From: Owenia fusiformis
Lineage: Eukaryota > Annelida > Polychaeta > Sabellida > Oweniidae
Assembly: GCA_903813345.2 (NCBI GenBank)
Contig: CAIIXF020000002.1
Location: 35,580,926-35,644,925, forward strand
DNA: 64,000 bases
Reading direction: 5' to 3'
Of this stretch, positions 53,276-64,000 are shown one piece after another; position 1 is the first letter of the stretch, and the number at the start of each line of letters is the position of its first letter. A program made the translations under genes and the position numbers. The notes under the pieces are model-generated. The model ran no database searches and was not told the DNA's origin. It saw nothing but the letters and a program-made list of their open reading frames with translations.

Positions 53276-53823
53276 CACAATTTACAACTAGAAATTGGCA
53301 ACTCCAAGGCGTAGGGAATCCCAACGAACATATATAAATCATGAACTGTACAGTCACAATGTAATATTTACCATCGCACTCTTCCCTTCAATAAATAGAT
53401 CATTGTAGTATCATATCTCTAAGTTATGGCCTATTCCAGCCATTTTTAATTTTCTGAGGCAAGAATCAGAAAAACAATGCCATAATTGTGATCTACTCTA
53501 AAATGCCTTCAGCTTTAGTATAATATAGCCATACTTCTAAGATGAAGAAAATTGAAAAGGTTTAATGGTGATAAATATGATCTTAAACAATGCTGAATGA
53601 CTTAGTTTTTAACATTTGTTTCGATTAACATTTTTGGCTCACCCTGTGCCTCAATTGTTTCTTATTTCAAGTCATATAAAGAGTTAGTTTAAAAATTGCA
53701 TAAATTGTTGGACTCTGAGACATATCTTCAGTGTTTAATTGTTTTTCCTCAAAATCAGTGTTCAAATGCTCACTTAATAAGCATCATTTCCCAACTTTTT
53801 GGAATAAAGATACTCATTCTCAC
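53276..53823. other. spacer right of the 33-bp array
   Basis: AT-rich sequence with no clear feature. A lone GGCTCACCCTGTG near 53636-53648 resembles one end of the mariner-like elements, but no partner end was found. Confidence 0.4.
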
Positions 53824-54017
53824 CTGATCTGTGCGGTTACCATACTGTGACAACTCCAGGAGACAGCTCTCTAATGTGCCCTTGGTATCTGCGAGTCGTT
53901 TTGTTTTCAAAATCGTAGTGAAGGTTTTGCCGGATGGTGTCTTGACCCAATACCAAGAAATTTGTCAGAGTTTTCTCTCCCGTGTCTGCATGGGATGAAG
54001 CAGGCTCTGGCCATCCT
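53824..54017 (-). pseudogene. spectrin-like exon block E
   Basis: ADTGEKTLTNFLVLGQDTIR and QNLHYDFEN, then in another frame KRLADTKGTLESCLLELSQY GNRTDQ ending exactly at gtgaga. The two halves together look like one ancestral exon broken by a frame change. Confidence 0.5.
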
Positions 54018-54465
54018 CTATTTGTACAGGAATATCCTTTTTGGAGAAATTATACTTTCATTTACATACAGTCACTTTGTTTGCTTGAAGTAATGCTTTT
54101 AGCTTTAATAATCTGAGCAATTACGCCTGATAATTTTAGATGAGTTGCATTTTTCATTCTCCGTAACTTGTAATATTTTGAATGTAAAATATGTTAGAGA
54201 AATACATTTGCACTGTATTACTACGAGAGGGTTTTTAATAGTAAATAAGAAGACCTTCACTCGTGCTAGTTGAGTTTGCATTGTGCTTTCATCTCTTGAA
54301 GTATCCATACAAATGAGAGAGAAATGTAACTTTGGATAATCTCTACAATTTCTTTTGAGACATCTGTTTATAAGGGTTGAGGGTTCAAGTATGTGGGAAT
54401 ACAATTTTGATGGAACACCCTGTGTATAATTTCGGCTTCATTCTGTAAAATATCCCAAAATTTAC

Positions 54466-54608
54466 CTTGAGTAATTGAGCTTGTGTGGTGTGCCTATCCC
54501 CCTCCAGGTTATTCAATGGTTTCTCCATCTATTCATTCTGTTGCATTTTTCCAGTGCCTCCTGGTATATGTGGTTTGACAATACATTGTCACATTCCCTT
54601 AATAAATC
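54466..54608 (-). pseudogene. spectrin-like exon block D
   Basis: DLLRECDNVLSNHIYQEALE and KCNRMN, then a frame change into MEKPLNNLEGDRHTTQAQLL K before gtaaat. It is 143 bp, one base short of a whole number of codons. Confidence 0.5.
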
Positions 54609-55364
54609 CTAAAAGAGAGATCAGATCAAAGAAATGAGATCAAATGGATATCCATTTGCAAGAACAAACACCCTGATTTACATATACTTTTGTACACGAT
54701 ACATGTAGATTGCAGGGTCAATTAGATCCCCATGACAACTGATTTCCAAGACAACTGGTTGCTAAGAACCAACTCATCCCAAAGTCAATTGATCCCCAAG
54801 ACAACTCATCCATTAGACAATAGACTAGGTGCGAGTAGAAATAATCTTGATTTACGTCATTAAAAATTCAAACTTCAGTCAAACTGATGTCATATTTCGA
54901 ATCTACATGTAAAATTACATCTAGAAATGTGGCTTTGATAAGAGTTTATCAACTTTGAAAATTTAATTTTCTTTGAAAATGTGACTTCTAGGTCGGGGAG
55001 ATTCCCCATAGACCCCATGTTGTAAAATCACAAAAAGTGAAATATCTTTTCTTGTGTTGGGCAGATAACATTTTCCTTTACTGGACATATTTTAATTTGA
55101 ATAACTATCAGATACATAAGGGTAATATGAAAAGTGAACCACTAAAACTGATGAATATTTAAGTTTAAGGGAAATTTGTAATACCCTGCCATGTTATTTC
55201 CCCGACTCAGCCACCTGGTGGCGAAACTGGTAACTACCAACTCACATCTGAGTAATTGATCCTATAGCCAACTCATCCTCAATGTTGGAAGTTTATTTTT
55301 GTACCAGTAGTATTAAAATTACCCAATGTAACAGTGCATCATATAAAGTATCTCTAGATCATAC

Positions 55365-55517
55365 CTCCACTTTGTCGAGAAGCATGTGGTATCTCTCAAC
55401 AACAAGATTCTTCTCTAAGGTAAAATGAGGGTCACCACTCTGTGTCTGCAACTCTGAGAATGTCTCCCTTCTTCTGTCTACCAAACTTTTCTCACTCATT
55501 AGTGTCAGCTTCAAAGT
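55365..55517 (-). CDS. spectrin-like exon block C (open)
   Basis: It is 51 codons with no break between CTTTAG and gtatga: TLKLTLMSEKSLVDRRRETF, SELQTQSGDPHFTLEKNLVV, ERYHMLLDKVE. Phase 0 at both ends, so it follows block B directly in frame. Confidence 0.55.
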
Positions 55518-55884
55518 CTAAAGATATATGCGAAATTGTAAGTCCTTCAGGGGTTCCATTCAAAAAATTACTTGTGTTCTGTGAAAACATGATTCATAAA
55601 ATTGTAGATTTGCATATTGATAATTCAAATGGTAATATGACTCTAAAATGCTATTCTTAACTATCAAATAAGCCCTGCCCCCCCCCCCCCTCTACAGCCA
55701 AAATCAAAATAGATGGTATCAAGTTTGATATATCAATGGAAAGATCGACCAAACTTACATAATTATCATATATCTGATTCCTATAAATCAATGTCACAAA
55801 TTTCTACATTGAATCAATTGAAGTGACTATAAAACTAGAAACATGGCAATTTGCCGTATTTTCAGGATTTCAATTATCAGGCAC

Positions 55885-56095
55885 CAGATAAGGCATTTTT
55901 TATCAAGTTGGTGCAAAATTCTCATTTTCACAATTCAGACCAAAACTGGTAAAACTATGCCCATTTTTCATTATTTTTCTCATTTTTAAGTGGATGCAAA
56001 TGAATTTTTAGGAAGATGAAATTAAGCCGGTTTTACAATTCTCAGGTGGGTGCTGTGCCTTCTTGCTTTAATGCTGAGCAGATAACTGTATGCAT
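55885..56095. mobile_element. short MITE copy (GATCTCCYCAGCAT family), diverged
   Basis: It is related along its length to 58527-58730: CTCATTTTCACAATTCAGAC, CTCAGGTGGGTGCTGTGCC and TTGCTTTAATGCTGAGCAGA. It has the same orientation as the other copy. Confidence 0.55.
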
Positions 56096-56342
56096 TGCAT
56101 ATGGCAGTGACTTGAACAAATTTGTGGATAATGTCAGTGAGATGTGTATAAAATAAAAATTTAATTGAAAATACCCAAGACTTTGTGATTTAATGTCACT
56201 TTGGGTGATTTAGCTCTAAGCTTATGATTTTCTTCTTCGTTGTAGGACAGTAAGTTCTGAAATGAATACATAACAAAATGTTTGGAAATTAAATATTAAA
56301 ATCATTCATTGAGATAAAGATTCAGACTTTCATTGGACATAC

Positions 56343-56495
56343 CTGGACATTCTGTAATTTAGCATGCACAGCTGATCAGTCCCCCTGTGTGAATGTATTG
56401 CTATTAAGTTTGGCCTCTAGGTCATCTAGGCTCTGTTGCAAAGCCTTGTTTAGTCTTCCATAGCCCTCATGTTCACTCACAGCCTTTCCTGTTTC
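56343..56495 (-). pseudogene. spectrin-like exon block B
   Basis: It is 51 codons between a TGTAG acceptor and gtatgt: ETGKAVSEHEGYGRLNKALQ, QSLDDLEAKLNSNTFTQGD, a TGA, then SAVHAKLQNVQ. This resembles the first helix of a spectrin repeat. Confidence 0.55.
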
Positions 56496-56790
56496 CTACA
56501 CTGTTTCTTACAGCTACTAACTGGTAGTGAATGGTACCTACAGATGGAACAATTAAGTGTTACTGATTGTGTTTGAGGAATGACATGTTTTTATGATGAC
56601 TAAGACCCAGTTGCATGTAGTTTTGTGAAGGTTTGATGCTAGTTGTCTTTAAATGCACTCCATATTCATCAAAAAAGTGAGAAAATAAAACAAGAATAAT
56701 GTTGGGCCTGCCCACCTGTACACTATTGCAATTTTACACTCTTTATATCCAAAATATTACTAATTCACTTTTTTTGTCATATGCATAACA

Positions 56791-57250
56791 CACGGGTGAT
56801 CCGCTCGATTACGCTGGTTACAAAAACAGTTCATTTGGGTAACAAAATGTTGGAACGTCGAAGGTATGATTTTTCTTTTTTCCTTATTTCACACCTTGTA
56901 GGCAGAATCACCACGACATTTTTTCACACAAACGTGTTATCAGTATCATATGTTTTATAAAAGGTACATGTTTGCGAAAAAATAGATCAGAAGACAATAG
57001 AATCGTCGATTTAATTCCTCACTTAAGTTACAGAAACGATATGGGTTAAAAGTGCAGATCTTTACTGTTTTTTGAAATATTGTTTCTGTAATTTAAGTGA
57101 GGAATTAAATCGCCGATTCTGTTGTCTTCTTTCTTAAACATATGATTGTGATATACATTGTGATAAAATGTTGTGAGAATTCTGCCTACAATATAGAAAT
57201 AAGGAAAAAAGAAAAATTGTACCTTTGACGTTCCGAGTGGATCACCAGTG
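56791..57250. mobile_element. 460-bp foldback element
   Basis: CACGGGTGATCCGCTCG on the left and the inverted CACTGGTGATCCACTCGG on the right form the ends. ATAACA flanks both sides as a possible 6-bp target duplication. The two halves are reverse complements almost throughout, and the centre (56988-57130) pairs closely, for example ATTTAATTCCTCACTTAAGT. It ends 23 bp from spectrin-like block A. Confidence 0.7.
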
Positions 57251-57272
57251 ATAACAGATCTTTGTAAAATAC

Positions 57273-57399
57273 CTGGCAATTATCTTTGAGGCAAGGTTGG
57301 CTCCTCTGGTGTTAGATGTGCTTGCTGATAGTAGCTCTACCCATTCTCACTTATAGAGTCAAGCTCTGATTCATACACTATCATCTCTCTTGATGCAGT
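57273..57399 (-). pseudogene. spectrin-like exon block A
   Basis: After a TTTCCAG acceptor the frame reads TASREMIVYESELDSISENG, then shifts frame to VELLSASTSNTRGANLASKI IAR before gtattt. The ISENGVELL pattern is common in nesprin repeats. One base is missing or extra between the halves. Confidence 0.5.
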
Positions 57400-58526
57400 C
57401 TGGAAATAAAACATTATACATCTTGTTTGGACCTCTAATGAAGAATAATTGATCCTGATTGAACAACAAGTGTTTAAAAGCTTTGGTAAAGACTGGTTAA
57501 GTGTTTCAGGATGATGTCATAACATGTCATCATGGCAACAAATCAGAGGGAAATTGAACAGAATTTAATGACATGAATGTTCAAATTACTTGTTGGCATT
57601 ATTGATGCTTCTAAATTGTACAAAGCTCAATTTTGGGATTATTTTGACAAAACTTATATTCTCACAAAAATAATGTCATTGCTGGTTTATTAAAGTAAAA
57701 CTCATATAAAATACAATCAAAATTGAACAGAGGTGGATTGAATGGATAGGGGAGTTATATGTCTAAACATAAACCTAAACCAGAAAACTGTGCTCATTGT
57801 GAAAATGCCATTGCTCATTGTGAAAGTGAAGCTGCTTTTGTTCTGATATTTCTTACATCAAATGGCAGCTATCTTGTTTTTCCCCCTTCAAATTAAAATG
57901 GCGGCAAATTCAAAAAATTTGAAAAAGAATTAAATCCTTACATATATTTAAAAAAAAAGATTTTCTTTTTAATTCTTCATGGTCTTTAAGTTATTTCTAT
58001 TTTATATGCCATACAGGTTGCCATTGGTGTTTTTTCTATGATAATTATTGATTGTTTTCTGTTACTTATTTTGACTCTCAGCAGGGGGTTTATTTTGCAT
58101 TAATACTCATGAAATAGTAAATATACCTATCACATACATTTAACTGAGGGACCAAAAGGGCATATATCTAGACTCATCCTTTACACAAATTTGTGAGTTG
58201 ATAAATAAACTCAGTAACACTTGATAACCCCCCCCCCCCGCTTGAAAAATAATGCTGGGGATATCACTGAATGCCTTAGAGTATATTTGCATCTCCAATG
58301 AATAATTAATCTCAGTAAAAAGTACCCTGTGCTTTAACAAAACATTGTGGGGAGGTATGTATGTGGAGTAGGGGGAGGGGCTCATAAGGGCTTGTAGCTG
58401 TGTTTTCAATATAAATTGAAATATAGATGGCAGCATGGGTGTTGGTAGGTCCAGAATACATGTAAATGTATTACAAGAGTCACTTAATTTCTTGATTTCC
58501 ATTTGGATCAACTTAAAACACCATTA
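57400..58526. other. spacer
   Basis: AT-rich sequence with a C-run at 58228-58238. No gene is recognised. Confidence 0.4.
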
Positions 58527-58730
58527 AGTGATCTCCTCAGCATTTTTTCTCAGGTGGGTGCAAAAACTCTCATTTTTACAAATTAGACAAAAATTTGTGG
58601 AAATATGCCAATGATTTTTTTCATTTTTAGGTGGGTGCAGACTGATTTTCAGGTGGGTGCAAGCATATTTTCAAAATCTCAGGTGGTTGCTGCGCCCATC
58701 TTGCTTTATGCTGGGGAGATCACTGCCAGT
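58527..58730. mobile_element. short MITE with GTGATCTCCYCAGCAT ends
   Basis: The left end GTGATCTCCTCAGCAT and the right end (reverse complement CAGTGATCTCCCCAGCAT) are inverted around 200 bp. Three AGGTGGGTGCA phrases lie inside. Confidence 0.65.
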
Positions 58731-59965
58731 TGAATCTAATCATATGAACCTATTGACATATGGATTGTAATTTATTATTAAAATTGTGACACTTATAAGA
58801 GTAAATGAATTTTTAATCTTTAAAGGTTTTTCAACATTGTGTAAATGGGGATTTAGCTTGAGCTTTTTCAGAAGACTTAAAAATCTTTAGAATTTGAGTA
58901 AAAGTAAATGAAGCTAGCTCTATTGATAGAAAACAACATATAGAATTCAAATATGCCATTAGAAGAAACTGTTGGTCTTTAATTAATGGTTACGGTTACA
59001 AATGCAGATCAATTAAAAACATGACTTAAAAAAACATGACTTTATGGAAACCATCTGATTAATAAAAAAAAAATCAACATCACATTTACAGCTTCCTCAA
59101 TTTTTTTAGTTTCAAAAGATGTACTGAATAGTGTTAGGTTGCCAGGCTGAGAACATCTTCCCAAGAATCTATGCAACCTTATGCAGTCATCATTTCCACA
59201 TCATCATTGCACACAGAATATCTTTCTAACAATACATTCAAAAGATAGGGAGACGCATTAAGGACTAAGGCACACCCAAAGAGTACATTAAATCAATAGA
59301 ATTAAGGTTGTGATTAATAAGAATCATTGCTTATGAAAACTCTTGGAAATGTAGGAAAATTCAGAATGGATATATTTTTAATACTCACATAATAGTACAT
59401 TTCCTCTTCTTTAACTTCTTATCTCAGACATAAATTCATCTTCTGAAAGTATAAAATGGGGTTCATGATTTAGATCTAAAACATTTGAGCAGCTCTTGCT
59501 ATTTTTGAGTATGTATGTTTGGTATTTTGATGCGATCCTCAATGGATTCACATGTTTCTCTATTAATAAATTCATTTGTTGAAATTAAGAGATCTCTAAA
59601 ACACTAAATGATATATACTACATTCCCTTTTTAAACTCAAAAAGTAGAAAACAGCAATTGTGAATAATTCCAAATGAAATAAGATTATTTTAGTCAATAT
59701 TCAAACATATGAACCCTCACATAGAGAGACTGATTGAGAGAGTGAATGAGTAAGTGAACTTCTGAATGAGAGTGAGAGAATGACTTTAAGGAAGTGAGTG
59801 ACTTACTAAGTGACTGAGTAAGTGGCTTGCTGGGTGGCTGGATGGCGGGCTTGCTGGCTGGCTTGCTGGGTGGCTGGGTGGCTGGATGGCGGGCTTGCTG
59901 AGTGGCTGGCTGATCAACTCCACATTTTGGAGATAAGCTTAAACATAAGTTAAGATGTAAGTTAA
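58731..59965. other. spacer with GGCTGG-type microsatellite
   Basis: AT-rich sequence. Between about 59790 and 59910 imperfect GGCTGG/GGCTTGCT repeats produce a Pro/Ser/Gln-rich artefactual frame on the minus strand. No gene is recognised. Confidence 0.5.
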
Positions 59966-62105
59966 CTACAGCCCATTTCAGTTTTATTTCGTCAGTAGAA
60001 CCCCAAAAATATGAAATCAGGAGACCATTGTGCAATAATATTTGGAAAAGTATATTCATATTGTACATGAATGACATTTGTATATTTCAGATTATTTAGT
60101 TCTGTTTTGTGCAATAAGCCTGTGCCCTCTTATAATGAATTTCAGCCATGTTACAAAGTATCTTTTTGAAAATACTATGGCAGAGAAGCATACATGCTAT
60201 CTATTGCAAGACTTATGCATGGCACAACCGTCACCAGGTTATTAAGTGTTTTTAAGTTTCGCAAGGATCTTACCATGGCCGTGGTAGTGTTATCGCGAAA
60301 GCCTGGTATAATCGTGACAATGCTATACTATATTGCAAGGCTTGTCACGACCGTGGTAATGTTAAAGCACGATATGACTGTGACAATGGTTATATTAAAT
60401 AGCATTTAGAAGCATTGTAAATTTCATAGAATGATTAACTACCTTAAATATGTGAATCTAGACTTCTATACATGAACATGGTACTCACGTACATTGAAAC
60501 GTGAACTTTTAGATTCATTTAGAGTCCATTTCACTGTTTCATTGCGTCAGTAGAATGGCAAAAATAAGAAATTGGGAGACCATTGTGCAATAATATATGG
60601 AAAAGTATATTCATAATGTACATGAATGACATTTGTATATTTCAGATTTTTTAGTTTTATGTGCAATAAGCCCACATGCTATCTATTGCAAGACTAACGC
60701 CTGGTGTAACCGTCACCATGTGTTTCGGTGTTTTTTAAGTAGCGCAAGGATCCTGCCATGACCGTGGCAGTGTTATTTTGTAAGCCTGGTATAACCGTGA
60801 CAACGCTGTATTGTATTGCAAGGCCTGTCATGACCGTGGTAATTTTAAAGCCCCGTATGACCGTGACAATGCTTGCAAGGCCTGTCATGACCGTGACAAT
60901 GCTATATTATATTGCAAGGCCTGTCGTGACCGTGGTAATGCTATATTATATTGCAAGGCCTGTCATGACCATGACAATGCTTGTAAAGCCTGCCATGACC
61001 GTGACAATGTTATGTTATATTGCCGTATATGTTATATGACCGTCATAATGATTGAAAGGCCTGTCATGACCGTCAGAATGTTAAAGCCTGTCATGACCGT
61101 GGTAAGGTTAAAGCCTGTCATGACCGTGGTAAGGTTAAAGCCTGATATGACCGTGACAATAGTTGCAAGGCCTCTCATGACCGTGGTTGTATTTAAAGTA
61201 GCATGAGAACACCGTAATGACAATTTTTCTTCGTGTTTAACTACCTTAAAGATGTAAGAAAGACTACTAAAAATGTGTATTAATTTCACAACGAAAACCT
61301 AATTTTTACTCATAAATAATTTGCTAACAAACTATATCTCTACTCTCATTCAAGGAGCTTCGATTCGAAAGCATATACTTTCTATAATGATCAATAAATA
61401 AGATTTATCCATAAAAATACAAACAGCAATGGGCGAACATAAAGGTCATTAATGTCATATAAAGGTTACGGTCGCGACAGGCTTACACGATTACACTACA
61501 ACGGTCATAGCAGGCATTTTAATATAATACAGCATTGTCGCGGTTATACCAGGCTTTCACGATAACATTACCACGGTCATGGCAGGATCCTTGCGCTACT
61601 TAAAAAACACTGAATAACATGGTGACGGTTACGCCAGGCGTTAGTCTTGCAACAGATAGGGTCTCAATAAGCCTGTGCCGTCTTGTAATATGAAGAATTT
61701 CAGCCATGTTAATCTTATTGAAAATAACATGGCAGAGAAGCATCCCAATATAAGAGGCCACACACTTTATAAGCCAAACTAGAAGCAATCCAAGATATAC
61801 AAATGTCATTCATGTACATTATGAATATACTTTTCCATATATTATTGCACAATGGTCTCTCAATTTCTTATTTTTGCCGTTCTACTGACGAAATGAAGCA
61901 GTGAAATGGACTCTAGTCTTCTTAGTTTTTTGTGCAGTAAGCCTGTGTCCTCTTTTAATTTAAGAATTTGTAAGCGATGTTATCTTTTTGCAGGTTAAAC
62001 AAATGTCATTTATGTACAATAGGAATATATTTTTCAATTATTATTGTAAAATGATCTTTTGATTTTACGCAATAAAACACTGAAATGGGCGATAATAGAG
62101 AGATC
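59966..62105. mobile_element. composite foldback element with nested direct and inverted copies
   Basis: A module beginning near GTCAGTAGAACCCCAAAAAT (59993) and containing CCATTGTGCAATAATATTTG is repeated in direct orientation near 60540 and in inverted orientation at about 61475-61920, with a further decayed copy to 62105. Between them lies an array of TCATGACCGTGGTAATG-type words. Nothing in it reads as a conserved protein. Confidence 0.6.
60215..61195. repeat. GACCGTG-word array, 27- and 39-bp units
   Basis: Units such as GCAAGGCCTGTCATGACCGT GGTAATGCTATATTATATT (39 bp) and GTTAAAGCCTGTCATGACCG TGGTAAG (27 bp) alternate. About 15 copies of the (T)GACCGTG core are present, and an inverted set occurs at 61475-61640. 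The spacing looks like a field of protein-binding sites or a decayed satellite. Confidence 0.7.
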
Positions 62106-62266
62106 TACTCACTATTACGGGAAATTCACGAGTTTATGTGGAATTTATCTGTCAAAAACATTATCATGTTTGATCCTCGTTTAGTCTAGTTTACTTTGAG
62201 CAACTTCTTACCTTCAAATCTGCTATCTTGACTACAAACTGAGTACAAAACCTCCACTGAGTTTAC

Positions 62267-62480
62267 CACGTGAGGGTACAACAATATTGAATTTCGGCCA
62301 GTCAGTATGCCATAATGATTGCTCCCAAAAATAGCACGTGCTAGGAGCGCTCTGATTGGTTGGATTTACAGCACGGGTTAGGAGCGTCTATTGTTTGGAT
62401 TTCGAACCTCAAACCCGGGTTCAATAGAAATTCAAACACGTGCTACACATCTTAGCACGTGCTACACATCTTAGCACGTA
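62267..62480. promoter_or_regulatory. cluster of four CACGTG E-boxes with an inverted CCAAT box
   Basis: CACGTG occurs at 62267, 62335, 62437 and 62456, the last two within a perfect 19-bp tandem repeat (CACGTGCTACACATCTTAG). ATTGG lies at 62355. This density of palindromic E-boxes suggests a promoter or enhancer, but no gene start can be attached to it in the window. Confidence 0.35.
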
Positions 62481-62813
62481 TGGCACGGGTGCAATGTGTT
62501 TTCGGCATGGAGTGCTTCTGGTCTGTGTGAAGGTGCCTCTCCACTTAATTGGTTCCCCAAGAATACATAATTGTTAGAGTTTACCAGTGCATCAAGTTGG
62601 AAATGGAGAGCCCGAAAAATTTAAAGTGGCCATCTGGGGAATGCTGCTTAAAATGCAGTAATATTGATACTATGTCCCGATCTCGTGTACATTTACGTTG
62701 CAAACGGTGTAAATAATGCTAAAACGGTCGCCTGTTGATGCTTTGAGGTGTCATCAATTGTTATTTAATCTTACTTCCTGCGAAAGCTATTTGGATTTTG
62801 ATATAATAGCTTT

Positions 62814-63328
62814 CCCACGGAGCATTTGGACAGCTCAATGATCGTGACCTTTGAAATCGAATTAAGTCGATCCGCGGCTTACTTTTGGTCTCTAACTGTG
62901 TCTTACATCAGTATCATCAATCCGTGTAAGTATTGGAGCGCTGGAGTACTTCTTTTTCGATCAAGACTTGTAATTGTTAGTCGAGTGAATCGTTTTACTG
63001 CCAAATTCCAATATGGCGGTTTCTGCTCGGACATTTTCGTAAATCTCCGGAGGTTGTCCGAACCTAACTAATTCTCAAAATTCATTTCGTTCGTTGCGTA
63101 TCTCGCACCTAGCAAACCGCCATATTGGAAATAGGTCTGTAAAACTTTAACTCGATGAACAATTTACAAGTCTTGATCGAAAAAGAAGTACTCCAGCGCT
63201 CCAATACTTACATGGATTGATGATACTGATGTAAGACACAGTTAGAGACCAAAAGTAAGCCGCGGATCGACTTAATTCAATTCCAAAGGTCACTATTGAT
63301 CAGCTGTTCACTTCTCCGTTTGAGAGCC
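62814..63328. repeat. long inverted repeat, arms about 200 bp, loop about 90 bp
   Basis: The left arm (62814-63020) and right arm (63113-63328) are near-exact reverse complements: TGGAGCGCTGGAGTACTTCT on the left against its complement on the right, and CCAATATGGCGGTTT against AAACCGCCATATTGG near the loop. It could be a foldback transposon or a source of hairpin RNA. Confidence 0.85.
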
Positions 63329-64000
63329 ATAAGTTTCAAAATCTAACATGGCTCTCGAAGTGAGTAAATTTAATCCAAATAAAGGAAACATTATTTGGTA
63401 GATTTAGACACGATCTTTCAGGTCGTATATGCATTTTAGTCATTAAATTAACAAGAACGCTAGATTATACGTGTTAATAGGGTAACAAATTGAAATAAAA
63501 TAACGAAATTAAATATGAACACGTTAATGATAAATGACTTTTCGCTATCAGTATTAATGACTATCCGCTACTCAGAATAATTAAAATTGCCTGAATTACA
63601 TGTGAAGAATATTTCTATTTAACCCCTTGAATGGTTAAATTCACTACCGTCCTCAAGAACCGATCATTTAAAATATTTTGTTCAAAATACTATCATGCCA
63701 CGACTTGAGAGCATTTTGTTCTTCACGATTTGCTGTAGCGTGGATATGACGTCGTATTTCTCTATTTTTGTAAAAAAAAATCGTCGATGGGACAAATTAC
63801 GTCACGCACATATTAAACAATAACTAAAGATCTAAGAAGGGATGATAGTCATGTGATATATCATTTGAATCTTGAGTTTATGAGGATTTTTATGATAATA
63901 TAATATCATATATATATATTTTCAAAGTTTATATTCATTCTTTTTTCCCTGGTTTCAGTCTACTAAAATTCAAAGGAAAAAATCGAGATGGGACAATTCT
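63329..64000. other. right-hand end of window
   Basis: AT-rich sequence with a TATATATA run near 63907. No gene or repeat is recognised. Confidence 0.4.

Larger units (their letters stand above)
53824..57399 (-). pseudogene. decayed spectrin-repeat gene segment (nesprin/SYNE-like), five exon-like blocks
   Basis: Five blocks with good splice borders lie in order on the minus strand: 57273-57399, 56343-56495, 55365-55517, 54466-54608 and 53824-54017. They encode amphipathic helical sequence such as LNKALQQSLDDLEAKLNSNT, HAKLQNVQ, MSEKSLVDRRRETFSELQTQ and EKTLTNFLVLGQDTIRQNLH. Two adjacent exons are exactly 51 codons with phase 0, which together match the about 106-residue spectrin repeat. The spacing of Leu/Trp-like heptads and the GQDTIRQ-LHYDFE stretch suggest a giant nesprin-type protein linking nuclei to actin. 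Four of the five blocks contain a stop or frame change, so the copy looks like an unprocessed pseudogene. The exact family is inferred. Confidence 0.6.

Noticed and set aside
52367-53314. A 315-codon plus-strand frame of DVLTHVVVEPD repeats
   Set aside because: The 33-bp unit is open in several frames on both strands, and the plus-strand frame does not extend into any conserved sequence.
59380-59460. A further spectrin-like exon on the minus strand (EDEFMSEIRS then KEEEMYYY)
   Set aside because: Borders look plausible (tttcag, gtgagt) but the block is short and broken, so similarity cannot be supported.
59694-60077. A 127-codon minus frame rich in PATQPPSKPASKP
   Set aside because: It comes from an imperfect GGCTGG/GGCTTGCT microsatellite; no conserved domain.

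Overview
The window reads as nuclear DNA from an intron-rich marine invertebrate, probably a deuterostome such as a hemichordate, lancelet or echinoderm. This is inferred from the mix of a vertebrate-style NQO quinone reductase, a GABA/taurine-type SLC6 transporter, AT-rich introns, long poly-G tracts and many DNA transposons. There are no bacterial operons or CRISPR arrays.

Layout. (1) 1082-9992, minus strand: a four-exon NQO1/NQO2-like flavoprotein gene. Its 7.2-kb first intron holds a hAT-like element full of G-rich repeats (5836-7543), an element made of about 476-bp repeats (7674-9283) and a LINE scrap. (2) 10.4-20.0 kb is a transposon graveyard: a LINE reverse-transcriptase fragment, a broken Gypsy-type LTR element on the minus strand split by a 3.2-kb terminal-inverted-repeat DNA transposon (14215-17428), a second LINE scrap, and a 1.5-kb mariner-like element. 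(3) 20580-47256, plus strand: a 14-exon SLC6 sodium/chloride-coupled transporter gene (about 680 codons). All splice phases are consistent, but exon 4 carries an in-frame TGA. Its introns hold large minisatellites of 44 bp (intron 2), 66 bp (intron 5), 47 bp (intron 6) and 54 bp (intron 11), plus several TIR elements and a LINE fragment. (4) 48.8-50.8 kb: a mariner transposase relic and small MITEs. (5) 51.8-57.4 kb, minus strand: a 33-bp minisatellite next to five exon-like blocks of a decayed spectrin-repeat (nesprin-like) gene. (6) 56.8-64 kb: foldback elements and long inverted repeats with no gene recognised.

The most striking observation is in the SLC6 gene. Two unrelated minisatellites (66 bp and 54 bp) each have a unit that spans an intron/exon junction: the end of the intron, the 3' splice site and the first bases of the next exon. 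Exon 6 is therefore preceded by roughly 42 near-copies of its own splice acceptor plus first 15 codons, and the true exon differs from the array consensus at one synonymous position. Exon 12 shows the same architecture with three copies. The transporter must choose one acceptor among dozens of decoys, each of which leads to a stop codon after 15 codons. This could be an unusual form of splice-site multiplication, splicing regulation or array-driven exon homogenisation.
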